This document shows positions 52,262 to 60,489 of a DNA stretch of 64,000 nucleotides, piece by piece; within the stretch, counting starts at the first letter, position 1; the number at the start of each line of letters is the position of its first letter. The DNA comes from Streptomyces sp. B3I8 (GTDB taxonomy: Bacteria > Actinomycetota > Actinomycetes > Streptomycetales > Streptomycetaceae). The stretch lies in assembly GCF_030816915.1 (NCBI RefSeq), contig NZ_JAUSYN010000002.1, forward strand, positions 7,453,501 through 7,517,500, given 5' to 3'. A program made the position numbers and the translations under genes. The notes beneath the pieces are model-generated. The model was given only the letters and a program-made list of their open reading frames with translations. It had not been told where the DNA came from and made no database searches.

Positions 52262-54100
52262 CTAGGCGTCGGCCCCGGGATCCGTCCCGGATCCCGGTCC
52301 GGATCCCGGTCCGGGATCCGGGACGGCATCAGGTCCGGGGCCCGTTTGGGGCCCTGAGCGGCCGGGGGCCGCGCCGGGAGTGCTGCCTCCCGCGCGGCGG
52401 CCGTGGTGGTAGGCGCCGAACCGGCTGCCCGCGTTGCGGGCCGGTCCGGCGGCGTCGGACGGGGGCGGGGCCGATCCGGTGCCCGGCTGCGGCCGTCCGC
52501 GTTCCGCGGCGGCCATGGTGTGTCCCGGAGCCCGGACCGGCAGCCCGTTCGGCGTGGCGGTCCCCCGTCCGCGGGCCGGGACGCCGGGCGGCGGCACCCG
52601 GTCCCCGCGCGGGGCGACGTCGGCCGGCGCGAACATCTGCCCCTCCTGCGGGACCTCCCCGCTGCCGGACACCGCCGGCGCGGGGGACGCGGAGGGTGCG
52701 GCAGCGGCCGGGACCTGTGCGGTGCTGCCCGGGAGGCCGGCGGCGGCCGGTTCCCGCTGCTGGGCCACCAGCTGGGGCGGCAGCAGGACGACGACGCCGG
52801 TACCGCCGCGCGAGGACGGCCGGTAGCTGACACTGATGCCGTACTTGGCGGCGAGCCGTCCCACGACGCCGAGCCCGAGGCGCGTGCCCTGGAGCGCGGC
52901 GAGGTCGGTGACCTGGCCCGAGACCGACTCCTGCGCGCGGCGCATGGCGGCGTCGGACATCTTCAGCCCGCTGTCCTCGATGGTCACCACGAGGCCGGCG
53001 CTGCGCTCCTCCACATACACATGGACCTCGTCGATGGGCGGCGAGAAGTTGGCGGCGTTGTCCATGAGTTCGGCCAGCAGGTGCATCACGCCCTCGGCCG
53101 CGAAACCGGCCAGGGCGGCACGGCTGGAGTTGTGCAGCCGTACCCGGCGGTAGGCGGCGATGCGGCCCACCGCGCCGCGCAGGATGCTCTCCATGACGAT
53201 CGGCTTGTTCCAGACCCGGCTGGACCGCCCGCCCATCAGCAGCGCCAGCCGGTCGGTCATGAGACCGAGCTGGGAGGTGCTGTGGTCCAGGCGCAGCAGG
53301 TCGCCGAAGACGTCCGCGCCGTGCCGGTCCTGCATCTCCCGCAGGTCGGCGAGCATGCTGACGGTCTTGGCCTGTACCCGGCTGAGTGCCTTCGCCGACG
53401 CCGCCTGCGCGGCGGCCGAGCGGCGTTCGCTGTGGGCGAGTTCCCGGACGAACGTTTCGGCGGGAGCACGCAGCGACGTCTTCGACGGCCGGGCGAGCTG
53501 GGCGAGAACGGTCTCGGCCGAGCTGCCCTCGCGCAGGAGGGCCACCGCCGCGGGCAGGATCTCCCGGGTGAGGTGCTGGAGTTCGGTGTCCCACCGCTCC
53601 AGCTCACGCCGGGCCCCGTCCAGTTCCGCACGCGCCCCGGCCGCCTCCCGCACCGCCGCGCCGACTTCACCGGCGAACACCTGCAGCAGGCGCCGCAGAT
53701 AGGGGTCGCCAGGGGCGGGGACACCGGCCAGGGCCTGCTCCGCACTGGCTCCGTCCTTCAGCTGCCGCACGACCGAGCCCAGAGTCGTGCCGGCCAGCTG
53801 GTCCGTCTCGGCCCCGTGCCGCATCCAGTCCTTCTTGGTCCTCTCCAGCTCGTCGCTGCGGGACCGGGCCAGGCGGGAGAACCTGCGCAGCCGCACGGAG
53901 AAGGCGACGGTGAGGGCCGCCACGCACAGCCAGGCCACGGCCGCCGTGCCGGCGGCCCAGGCACGGGCCGCGTCCGGGGCGGCGACGGCCACCGCCGCGG
54001 CACCCGCGGCCGTCCCGGCCAGCACCGCGGGGACCACGGCCGCGGGCGCACGCCCGCCCGGCTCGGATCGGGGCGGGCGGGGGCGAGCTGGCACTGGCAT
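52262..54100 (-). CDS. cvnA: Conservon sensor-kinase-like protein CvnA
   Basis: A 612-residue membrane protein. Two helices lie within residues 20-70 (VVPAVLAGTAAGAAAVAVAA and TAAVAWLCVAALTVAFSV), then a coiled-coil-like region and an HATPase_c domain with the N-box LMDNAANFSPP and the G-box IEDSGLKMSD. No receiver or clear His phosphoacceptor box is evident, as usual for CvnA. The last 170 residues are Pro/Gly-rich and disordered. It heads the cvnA-B-C-D-E operon. Confidence 0.9.
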   Translation of the reverse strand: MPVPARPRPPRSEPGGRAPAAVVPAVLAGTAAGAAAVAVAAPDAARAWAAGTAAVAWLCVAALTVAFSVRLRRFSRLARSRSDELERTKKDWMRHGAETDQLAGTTLGSVVRQLKDGASAEQALAGVPAPGDPYLRRLLQVFAGEVGAAVREAAGARAELDGARRELERWDTELQHLTREILPAAVALLREGSSAETVLAQLARPSKTSLRAPAETFVRELAHSERRSAAAQAASAKALSRVQAKTVSMLADLREMQDRHGADVFGDLLRLDHSTSQLGLMTDRLALLMGGRSSRVWNKPIVMESILRGAVGRIAAYRRVRLHNSSRAALAGFAAEGVMHLLAELMDNAANFSPPIDEVHVYVEERSAGLVVTIEDSGLKMSDAAMRRAQESVSGQVTDLAALQGTRLGLGVVGRLAAKYGISVSYRPSSRGGTGVVVLLPPQLVAQQREPAAAGLPGSTAQVPAAAAPSASPAPAVSGSGEVPQEGQMFAPADVAPRGDRVPPPGVPARGRGTATPNGLPVRAPGHTMAAAERGRPQPGTGSAPPPSDAAGPARNAGSRFGAYHHGRRAGGSTPGAAPGRSGPQTGPGPDAVPDPGPGSGPGSGTDPGADA

Positions 54101-54542
54101 TCAGCGGTCCCTGGGTCCATGAGAGTTCGGTACGTCACGACAGGCGCATTCCGGTGACCCGGAGGGCGGCAGGCCGTCTTCCGGATCACGCGCGGGCCTC
54201 ATGCTAGTCACGTACATGGCATGAAGTGACGGGCAGGGGCCCGCCGGCTCCACCATTTCACTTCGTCGGGAAAAGATCACCCGGGCAGGACCGTGTGGTA
54301 AACCGCCGCCCGGCCGGGCGGCAACTGCCCTGCGGGCACGCCGGGTCGGCGCAGACACAGGCCGCCGTCGGCGCGTACAGCGGCGAACCCGCCCCCGCAC
54401 AAGGCACACAGGAACAATTTCCAGCCAACCGCCCTGCCCGGCACGCCGGTTCGGCCCGCCTCACGGGGCCGCTGGACGACCCGGCCGGACACGAACGGCA
54501 CGGAGCACGGCCAACGCTCGGAGAGAGATCTGTTGATGTGCT
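54101..54542. other. Intergenic region upstream of cvnA
   Basis: About 0.44 kb, presumably with the conservon promoter, though none was recognised. A cysteine-rich minus-strand frame (54258-54464; CSCVPCAGAGS, CVCADPACPQGSC) is noted but lacks a start context. Confidence 0.4.
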
Positions 54543-54665
54543 GTGGGTTCACCGGCCTGGTGTGCCGCGGCCCGGGCGGCCGGCGCGGAGGTGACCGTGC
54601 TGGAGCGCGGTGAGCTGCCCCTGCTGAAGGCCCTGGGCCGGGAGGCGGCCGAGGTCTCGTCGCTG
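54543..54665 (+). pseudogene. FAD-dependent reductase fragment
   Basis: About 40 codons (CAAARAAGAEVTVLERGELP and LLKALGREAAEV) match the NAD-binding Rossmann segment of pyridine-nucleotide ferredoxin reductases. Nothing of the enzyme remains on either side. Confidence 0.55.
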
Positions 54666-54667
54666 TC

Positions 54668-54970
54668 GGCGACAACCCAGGACGCCTTCGCTCAGAGTCT
54701 GCCTTCGCCCACCCCTGCGGCGTCGCCCCGATCCCTGCCTCCTCCGGCACCACCAGCCGCCACCGCCTCGACCGCGGCGGCGACCGTCAGGCCGACCACG
54801 CCCTCTGCATGATCACCGTCAGCCGCATGGCCCGGGAGCCACGCACACGCGCCTGCGTGGCCCGCAGAACAGCCGAAGGCAAGACGAAGACCGAGATCAT
54901 CCGCTGCTTGAAACGACACATCGCCCGTGAGGTCTACGGCCTGCTCGTCCCGCGAACCCCAGCGCACCCA
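54668..54970 (+). pseudogene. IS110-family transposase, C-terminal fragment
   Basis: In one frame: FAHPCGVAPIPASSGTTSRH, then RLDRGGDRQADHAL and TEIIRCLKRHIAREVYGLL. This is the transposase_20 half of IS110-family proteins, including the catalytic-Ser region (PIPASSG). The DEDD half is missing. It joins directly to IS481-like sequence. Confidence 0.75.
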
Positions 54971-55019
54971 CCTGCCCGCGACGATCTGGCAACCGCAGCC
55001 CGACCTTCCTTGACAGCTG

Positions 55020-55145
55020 TACGAGCATCGGCAAAGCCGAACGCTTCAACCGCACCCTGCTCGACGAATGGGCCTGCCTACAGCCCTGCAACAGCAACGA
55101 ACAGCGAACGGCAGCCCTCGACACCTTCCTGCACACCTGCACCAA
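55020..55145 (+). pseudogene. IS481-family transposase fragment
   Basis: The short frame GKAERFNRTLLDEWACLQPC and SNEQRTAALDTFLHT matches the integrase C-terminal region with the last catalytic Glu (KAERFNRT). It is cut at both ends and fuses into SDR sequence. Confidence 0.7.
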
Positions 55146-55560
55146 CGCGCTGCTGCCGGCACTGCGCGAGGCCGGGGCGGGCAGCGCGATCGTCAACATC
55201 TCCTCCGGCTCGGCGATCCTGCCAGGCCCGCCCATGGCTCACCACGCCGCGGCCAAGGCCGCACTCGACAACTACGGCAAGGCGCTCGCCGCCGGGCTCG
55301 CGCCCGCCGGGATCCGCGTCACCGTGATCATGCCCGGCAATGTGCTCACTCCGGGCGCCGACGAGGTCCGCCAGAGCTTCGACGACGCGATGGGCGTCGA
55401 ACTCGCCGCGGTCACCGCGGACATCCCGCCGGGAGCCCCGGAGACCCTCGCGACATCGCCGAAGCCGTCGCCCACCTCGTCCCGGACCGAGCGCAGTGGA
55501 TCACCGGGGCAAGCCTGAACGTCGAGGGCGGTGAACTTCCCGCGATCCAGGGTCTTTCGT
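55146..55560 (+). pseudogene. SDR oxidoreductase, C-terminal fragment with frameshift
   Basis: SAIVNISSGSAILPGPPMAH carries the catalytic Ser region; the expected Tyr of Y-x-x-x-K is His (HHAAAKAALDNYGKALA). VIMPGNVLTPG follows. Near 55450 the frame shifts before AEAVAHLVPDRAQWITGASL and NVEGGEL. The Rossmann N-terminus is absent. Confidence 0.72.
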
Positions 55561-55637
55561 TTGGATCAGGCCGGCTGGGAGGTGCGGTGCGTCTTCGACC
55601 GACCCCGCGACGCCGGAATGATCCAAACGAGAGGCCC
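55550..55637. repeat. 88-bp unit with 19-bp imperfect inverted ends (MITE-like)
   Basis: GGTCTTTCGTTTGGATCA at the left and TGATCCAAACGAGAGGCC at the right are inverted copies with few mismatches. They may be paired ends of an IS, a small non-autonomous element or a long hairpin. It abuts the end of the SDR fragment. Confidence 0.5.
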
Positions 55638-55905
55638 TAGCCCCGTATTCGGTCAGCTGCGGCAACGGCCGGGCACGACGACTTGCCTCGCCGCGCCGGG
55701 CATCAGGCCCCAGCGGTGACCGGGGCGGGTGTGATTGAGAGGGGCGATCAGCGCACGCCGCTCGGCCGGTACCGCCGCGCGCCAGGTGGTGCCCCGAGCC
55801 GGGCGATGTGCGCTCCTTGCCCAGCACCCGCAGCTGGGCGGGCATGGTCACGGGCTGGTTCTCCCGGCGGACCCACCACGGGTTGTTGCCGTACCGGGGC
55901 GGCCC
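55638..55905. other. Unassigned sequence before the 36-bp repeat
   Basis: Frames on both strands look like transposase debris, but no family could be named. Confidence 0.3.
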
Positions 55906-56085
55906 GCCGTCACCGCGGCACCCTCCGCCTCCGCCTCCGCCGCCGTCACCGCGGCACCCTCCGCCTCCGCCTCCGCCGCCGTCACCGCGGCACCCTCCGC
56001 CTCCGCCTCCGCCGCCGTCACCGCGGCACCCTCCGCCTCCGCCTCCGCCGCCGTCACCGCGGCACCCTCCGCCTCCGCCTCCGCT
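55906..56085. repeat. Five tandem 36-bp repeats
   Basis: The unit starts GCCGTCACCGCGGCACCC and ends in CTCCGCC triplets; copies begin at 55906, 55942, 55978, 56014 and 56050. On the plus strand it would read as Ala/Ser-rich, on the minus strand as GGGGGGCRGDG. Neither frame has a supported start, so coding is unproven. Confidence 0.9.
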
Positions 56086-56309
56086 GCCGGCGCCGTCCGG
56101 CTTCTCGTCACTCACCCACCCGTCGCGCACCTGGTGGAGGAGACCGGGGCCAAGCAGGCCAACCTGAAGCGACGAGCCTGGCCCGAAGTGCTGCGACCTG
56201 CACTGACTGAACGCTGACGCAGGCTACGAGCCCTTGGGCGAGCACCGCTTCCAACCAATCATCGGAGGCACCCTTGCCGAACGGGCGGCCACGACCTTCA
56301 CACATGGGA

Positions 56310-56347
56310 CGGCGAGGCCCACACCACCTGTGGTGTGGGCCTCGCCG
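56310..56347. terminator. Strong hairpin, perfect 18-bp stem
   Basis: CGGCGAGGCCCACACCAC at 56310-56327 is followed after two bases by its exact reverse complement at 56330-56347. It lies about 70 bp beyond the stop of the leftward collagen-like gene. No U-run is present, as is common in Streptomyces. Confidence 0.7.
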
Positions 56348-56419
56348 TTGTGCCGCTCAATGACCTTCTGCAGGGCGTTGTCTCACCGGGGCGCCGTCCG
56401 GGGCGCGTCCGGGGTGCGA

Positions 56420-57190
56420 TCAGGACCAGGTGATGACGACGGCGCCGGGGGCGCCTTTGGCTCCGGTGGAGTCTTGGTCGCCGCGGTGTCCGTAGGTGCC
56501 GGTGTCTCCGTGGACGCAGTTACCCGCTGCGGTGCCGTGGCTGGGTTCGCAGCAGCCGCCCGGGCCGCCGCTGCCGCCGAAGCCGCCACGGCCACCGGTG
56601 CCTCCGTCGCCGCCCGCGCCGTAGGTGGCTGTGGCTCCCCTGCCGGGAGCCCCGCCGGCGCCGCCGGTGCCTCCCTCGCCGCCCTTGGTGCGGTGGTTCT
56701 GGATACCTTCCCCGCGCTCACCGGCCTTGCCGGGCTGCCCGGCGGCTCCGGTTCCCCCGCCCCCGCCGGCGGTGCCGTAATCCTTCTCCCAGGCGCTCCT
56801 GCAGCCGAGGAGTTGTAGATGGGGTTGCGGCCCTTACCGCCGCTGCCGCCGGTGCCTCCCCCGGTGGCGCCGGCCCCACCGCCGCCCGCGCCTTTCTTCT
56901 CCTCGCCGCCATAACCGCCGCCTCCGCCGCTGCCGCTGTGGCCGCCCGCCCCGGGCAGGCCCCCTTCACCGCCGCGTGCCTCCAAGCCGTTGACGAAGGA
57001 TGAACCGCCCCTCTGCCCGCTGGAGCCGGCTTTCTGTCCCCTGGCACCGCTACTACCGTTGCCGCCGCCTCCGGGGATCAGAGGGGTGCCGCTGCCCCCG
57101 CTTTTCCAGGTCTCACCCTCGCGTGCGCCGGCACCACCGACAGCCCCGGCCCCTCCACCATCCGACGGTGGGCAGGAGGGCCGGCCATGC
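56420..57190 (-). pseudogene. Glycine-rich collagen-like protein, frameshifted
   Basis: The minus strand reads GGGGNGSSGARGQKAGSSGQ, GGHSGSGGGGGYGGEEKKG and GGSGGKGRNPIYNSS. After a frame change near 56810 it continues GGGGGTGAAGQPGKAGERGE, GGRGGFGGSGGPGGCCE and ends GAKGAPGAVVITWS. Gly-X-Y-like spacing and the V-V-I-T-W ending are those of glycine-rich surface or phage-type proteins. No start or signal peptide was found at the N-terminal side (near 57190). A frameshift or sequencing error separates the halves. Confidence 0.5.
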
Positions 57191-57219
57191 CGGCCGGCTG
57201 AGCCCGACTGCATCGGACA

Positions 57220-57366
57220 CCGGCTGCTCGCCCCCACCGGCGGCAAGAAGTGGACGAAGGTGAGCGACGGCACCGCCGCCCGCTTCGTACGGGTGGACGT
57301 CAGCGCACAACAGACCGGCAAGGACAAGAGGCTGCCGGGAATCGAAGAACTCCTCGTGACACGGAA
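57220..57366 (+). pseudogene. Discoidin (F5/8 type C) domain remnant
   Basis: LAPTGGKKWTKVSDGTAARF and VRVDVSAQQTGKDKRLPGIE resemble the last strands of a discoidin domain. There is no surrounding gene. Confidence 0.4.
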
Positions 57367-57649
57367 ACGCTGGCCCGAAAGACCCGAGCCTCGAAGACCC
57401 GGGGACCGGCATGGTGACAGAGCCGCGGCAACCGCACGCGCGTAAACCGGCCCGGTTGACCCGCCCAGGCCCTGGCCGGGTACGGCCAGAGCTCCCTCAG
57501 TGCCACCCGCCGGTCCTCTGTGGCGGCCCGCTCAGCAACGAGCGAGCCGCCTCATCGCCCGCCCACGGCTCCGGAAGCCGGCCACGCCGCTGACGGCTTC
57601 CACCACCATAAGCTCCCGCAACCACACCAAACCCACCAAAAAAGACGTC

Positions 57650-57805
57650 ATGACGACACAGCAGATCGGAGTCAAAACCGGCAACGCGCGCTATGACGCG
57701 CTGCGCCATGGGCTCAACCAGCGCTGGATCGCCCGCCCCGACTACGTCGTGGTCACCACGCGAAATGCCACCATCCGTCAGAACCCGACGTCGGGCCCCC
57801 GGTAG
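57650..57805 (+). pseudogene. BBE-type FAD-linked oxidase, N-terminal remnant
   Basis: From ATG 57650: GNARYDALRHGLNQRWIARP and DYVVVTTR match the start of berberine-bridge-like flavin oxidases. The frame stops at 57805 inside the end of the convergent amidase gene; the FAD domain is missing. Confidence 0.55.
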
Positions 57806-59394
57806 GCCGGCGGTCGCCGTGCCCGGGTGGCCTGTTCATACGCGTAGGCCAGTCGCAGAAGCGTCGGTTCGCTCCAGGCCGTGCCCATGAAGGTCAGGCC
57901 GACCGGCAGGCCGAAGGCGAAGCCGGCCGGGACACTGACGGCCGGGTAGCCGGCGAGGGCCGCCGGGGTGGAGGAGCCTCCGCTGTGGGCGTCACCGCGA
58001 ATGAGGTCGATCTTGGCCGGGGGACCCGAGGTCGGCATGACCAGGGCGTCCAGGCGGTGCTCACGCAGCACGGAGTCGATGCCCTCGGCCCGGGACAGGC
58101 GGTGGTTGGTGTCGAGAGCCTCGCGGTACTCACGGTCACCGAAATCCAGCTCCTCGACGAACTCCAGGCCGTCCTGCTGTACATATCGCAGCTCCCGACC
58201 AGCGTGTTCGCGGTTGAACTCGATCAACTCAGGCAGGCTGCGCGGGTGCCGACCCGGCGCAGCGGCCAGGTATCCGTTCAGCGCCTTCTTGACCTCGTAA
58301 GCCTGAACCACCATCGAACTCGGCAGATCCTCGAGGCGTTCGGCCGTGGGGATGTCCGCCGGGTCGATGACCGTCGCCCCCGCCCTGCTCAAATCCGCGA
58401 TCGCCCGCTCAGCGATCTCGTCGGCGTGCCAGTCGTAGCCGAAGTACACGGTGCGTGGTACTCCGATTCGGGCGCCGCGCAGGCCGTCGGCATCCAGGAA
58501 GCGGGTGTAGTCGCGGTGCCAGTGACCGCGGCCGGCCCGGGTCGCCGGGTCGCGTGCGTCGGGGCCCGCCAGCACGCCCAGCATGACCGCCGTGTCGCGG
58601 ACCGTCCGTGCCATCGGCCCCACGCTGTCCTGACTCGGCACGCCGGGGATGACCCCACCTCGCCCGACCAGCCCGACCGTCGGCTTCAACCCGACCAGGC
58701 AGTTCGCGGAGGAGGGGTCGAGGATCGAGCCGTTGGTCTCGGTGCCGATGCCCGCAACGGCCAGGTTGGCCGCCACGGCGGCGCCCGTGCCGGAGCTGGA
58801 CTCGTTCGGGGAGCGGTCGAGTTTGTAGGGGTTCCTGGTCTGACCGCCCCTGGCGCTCCACCCGGCGTGATGAACGAGGGACATGCCGCCCGCCCATTCA
58901 CTGAGGTTGGTCTTGCCGAGGATGACGGCCCCGGCCTCGCGCAGGCGGGCGGCGACGGTGGCGTCAGCGGTCGGCCGCAGACCCACCAGTGCGAGCGAAC
59001 CAGCCGTGGTGTGCATGCGGTCCGCGGTTTCCACAAGGTCCTTCAATAACACGGGCATGCCGTGCAGTGGCCCGCGAGTCCCCCGCAGGGCGTCCAGGCG
59101 CCGTGCCTCGCGCAGAGCATCGGGATTGACCTCGATCACCGCGTGCAGGAGCGGATCGACATGTCGGATGCGGTCGAGGTAGTAGCGGGTGATCCGCTCG
59201 GCATCGAGTTGCCCGTCGGACATCCGGCGGTGCAGCCCGGCGACGCTTAGCTCGTCCAGTTCACCGGGGGTGGTGTCGGGCAGCGGCGGAGCGGAAGCCG
59301 AAGCTGCGTTCCTGCCCCGCCAGGGCGTCGCAGCGGCGGCCGCGCCGAGCGCGAGCACGCTGCGGCGAGTGGTAGACGAAGTGGGAGAACTCAT
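57778..59394 (-). CDS. Tat-exported amidase (amidase signature family)
   Basis: A 538-residue hydrolase of amide bonds with the Ser-cis-Ser-Lys triad: Lys in GMPVLLKDLVE, cis-Ser in NESSSGTGAAVAANL, and the nucleophile Ser in GIGTETNGSILDPSS. The N-terminus TTRRSVLALGAAAAATPW is a twin-arginine signal. The ATG at 59394 is used because it places RR at residues 9-10; GGGAG is not close, so expression may be weak. Codon 116 is TTA (59047-59049). The natural substrate is unknown; extracellular peptide amides or aryl amides are possible. It lies between transposon-related remnants. Confidence 0.88.
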   Translation of the reverse strand: MSSPTSSTTRRSVLALGAAAAATPWRGRNAASASAPPLPDTTPGELDELSVAGLHRRMSDGQLDAERITRYYLDRIRHVDPLLHAVIEVNPDALREARRLDALRGTRGPLHGMPVLLKDLVETADRMHTTAGSLALVGLRPTADATVAARLREAGAVILGKTNLSEWAGGMSLVHHAGWSARGGQTRNPYKLDRSPNESSSGTGAAVAANLAVAGIGTETNGSILDPSSANCLVGLKPTVGLVGRGGVIPGVPSQDSVGPMARTVRDTAVMLGVLAGPDARDPATRAGRGHWHRDYTRFLDADGLRGARIGVPRTVYFGYDWHADEIAERAIADLSRAGATVIDPADIPTAERLEDLPSSMVVQAYEVKKALNGYLAAAPGRHPRSLPELIEFNREHAGRELRYVQQDGLEFVEELDFGDREYREALDTNHRLSRAEGIDSVLREHRLDALVMPTSGPPAKIDLIRGDAHSGGSSTPAALAGYPAVSVPAGFAFGLPVGLTFMGTAWSEPTLLRLAYAYEQATRARRPPAYRGPDVGF

Positions 59395-59404
59395 GAGCAG
59401 CACG

Positions 59405-60425
59405 CTAGGGGTGTGGGCCGCGCAGCGCGCTGGGGCTGCCACCCGGTTCCAGCCGGGTGCACTCCCTACAACACGGCATGCGGACAACCCGAGTTGAGGA
59501 ACAACCCGGTCGCGAACGTGCTGCTGCTCCGCAGATTGCTCGTTCGCCAGATCGCACAGGCCCACTCTTCGGGCGGACCGCCCGGGAAGCCCCCCCGCCC
59601 CCCGAACCGCACCTGGCACCCCAGCTCCACCACCGGCCTGCCCGGCATCCCGCTGCCCGCCCCCACCCCGCAGCCTGCGCACACACCGGCATCCGCTCAT
59701 GCATCGCCGCCCCCAGGTCCGCCGCCAGCCACCCCACCCACAGCGCATGGAACAGCACGGGAAACACGACCAGCGGATCCCCGACCCCGCGTACGCCCTC
59801 CCACAGCGGCGCGGGCTCGGCGAACGCCTCCTGCAGCGCGGCAGCCGGCAACCGACCACCGTGGCGCCGCGGGTGCCGGTATCCGGCCAGCCAGGCCACA
59901 TTGCGCCGATAGACCGGGTCAACAGGCCCAAGCACCCAGTACCGCCAGCCCACCGCCGTACAGATCTCTCCGACCACTGCAGCAAGAGACCGCTGACGCC
60001 CCGACAACTCTTCTCTCCCCGCGCAGTCGGCGAGCACCCCCTGGCCATCGGCCAGCCGGAGCATCAGCTGAGGAGCATGCGCCCGCACCCCGCCTTGGCA
60101 CATGCCACCGCAGTTCAAGCGGCCGGGCGGCCAGACCGCTGACGCGCGGATCGCGGTCAAGGAGCATCACGTGCAGTCGCACCGCTGCCGACCCGTAGCG
60201 CACAAGCCGTCCGGTGATGGCCGACCACCACCATCCCGGCGCCAGCCGCTTGCCTTTGCGGGCTGGGAAAGGCTTCAGCGGCGGACAGTTTTCGAAGACC
60301 ACCTCGGCGGCAACCAATGACCACCTCGAACACTCAGTCGCCCCGCCCGCAGCCTGGAACAGCACATCCACCGACTCGACTTCGGACCGCCACGCCCCCG
60401 CTCCGCCCCACCCCGCATCCTGCAT
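59405..60425 (-). pseudogene. TnsA-like transposase endonuclease, frameshifted
   Basis: The first half (VVFENCPPLKPFPARKGKRL, WSAITGRLVRYGSAAVRLHV, LLDRDPRVSGLAARPLELRW) and, one frame away, the second half (VRAHAPQLMLRLADGQGVLA, VGWRYWVLGPVDPVYRRNVA, WLAGYRHPRRHGGRL) together match actinobacterial TnsA-like proteins. The break is near 60095 and needs only one base to repair. TnsA cuts the 5' ends of Tn7-like elements with a TnsB partner, but no TnsB or TnsC gene is visible in the window. The frame runs on about 90 codons past the normal C-terminus. Confidence 0.68.
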
Positions 60426-60489
60426 ACAGAACCAAACGGCCTATCGGCCCATCCGGTAACAGGCGTGCGCGCGGCCCATCGGCGAACGT

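Noticed and set aside
54258..54464. Cysteine-rich 68-residue minus-strand protein
   Set aside because: Cysteine pattern is suggestive, but there is no ribosome binding site, no family recognised, and overlapping frames look equally open.
55501..56130. Glycine-rich minus-strand protein across the 36-bp repeat
   Set aside because: The frame is open only because of the repeat. Flanking residues look like debris, and no start or signal peptide is supported.
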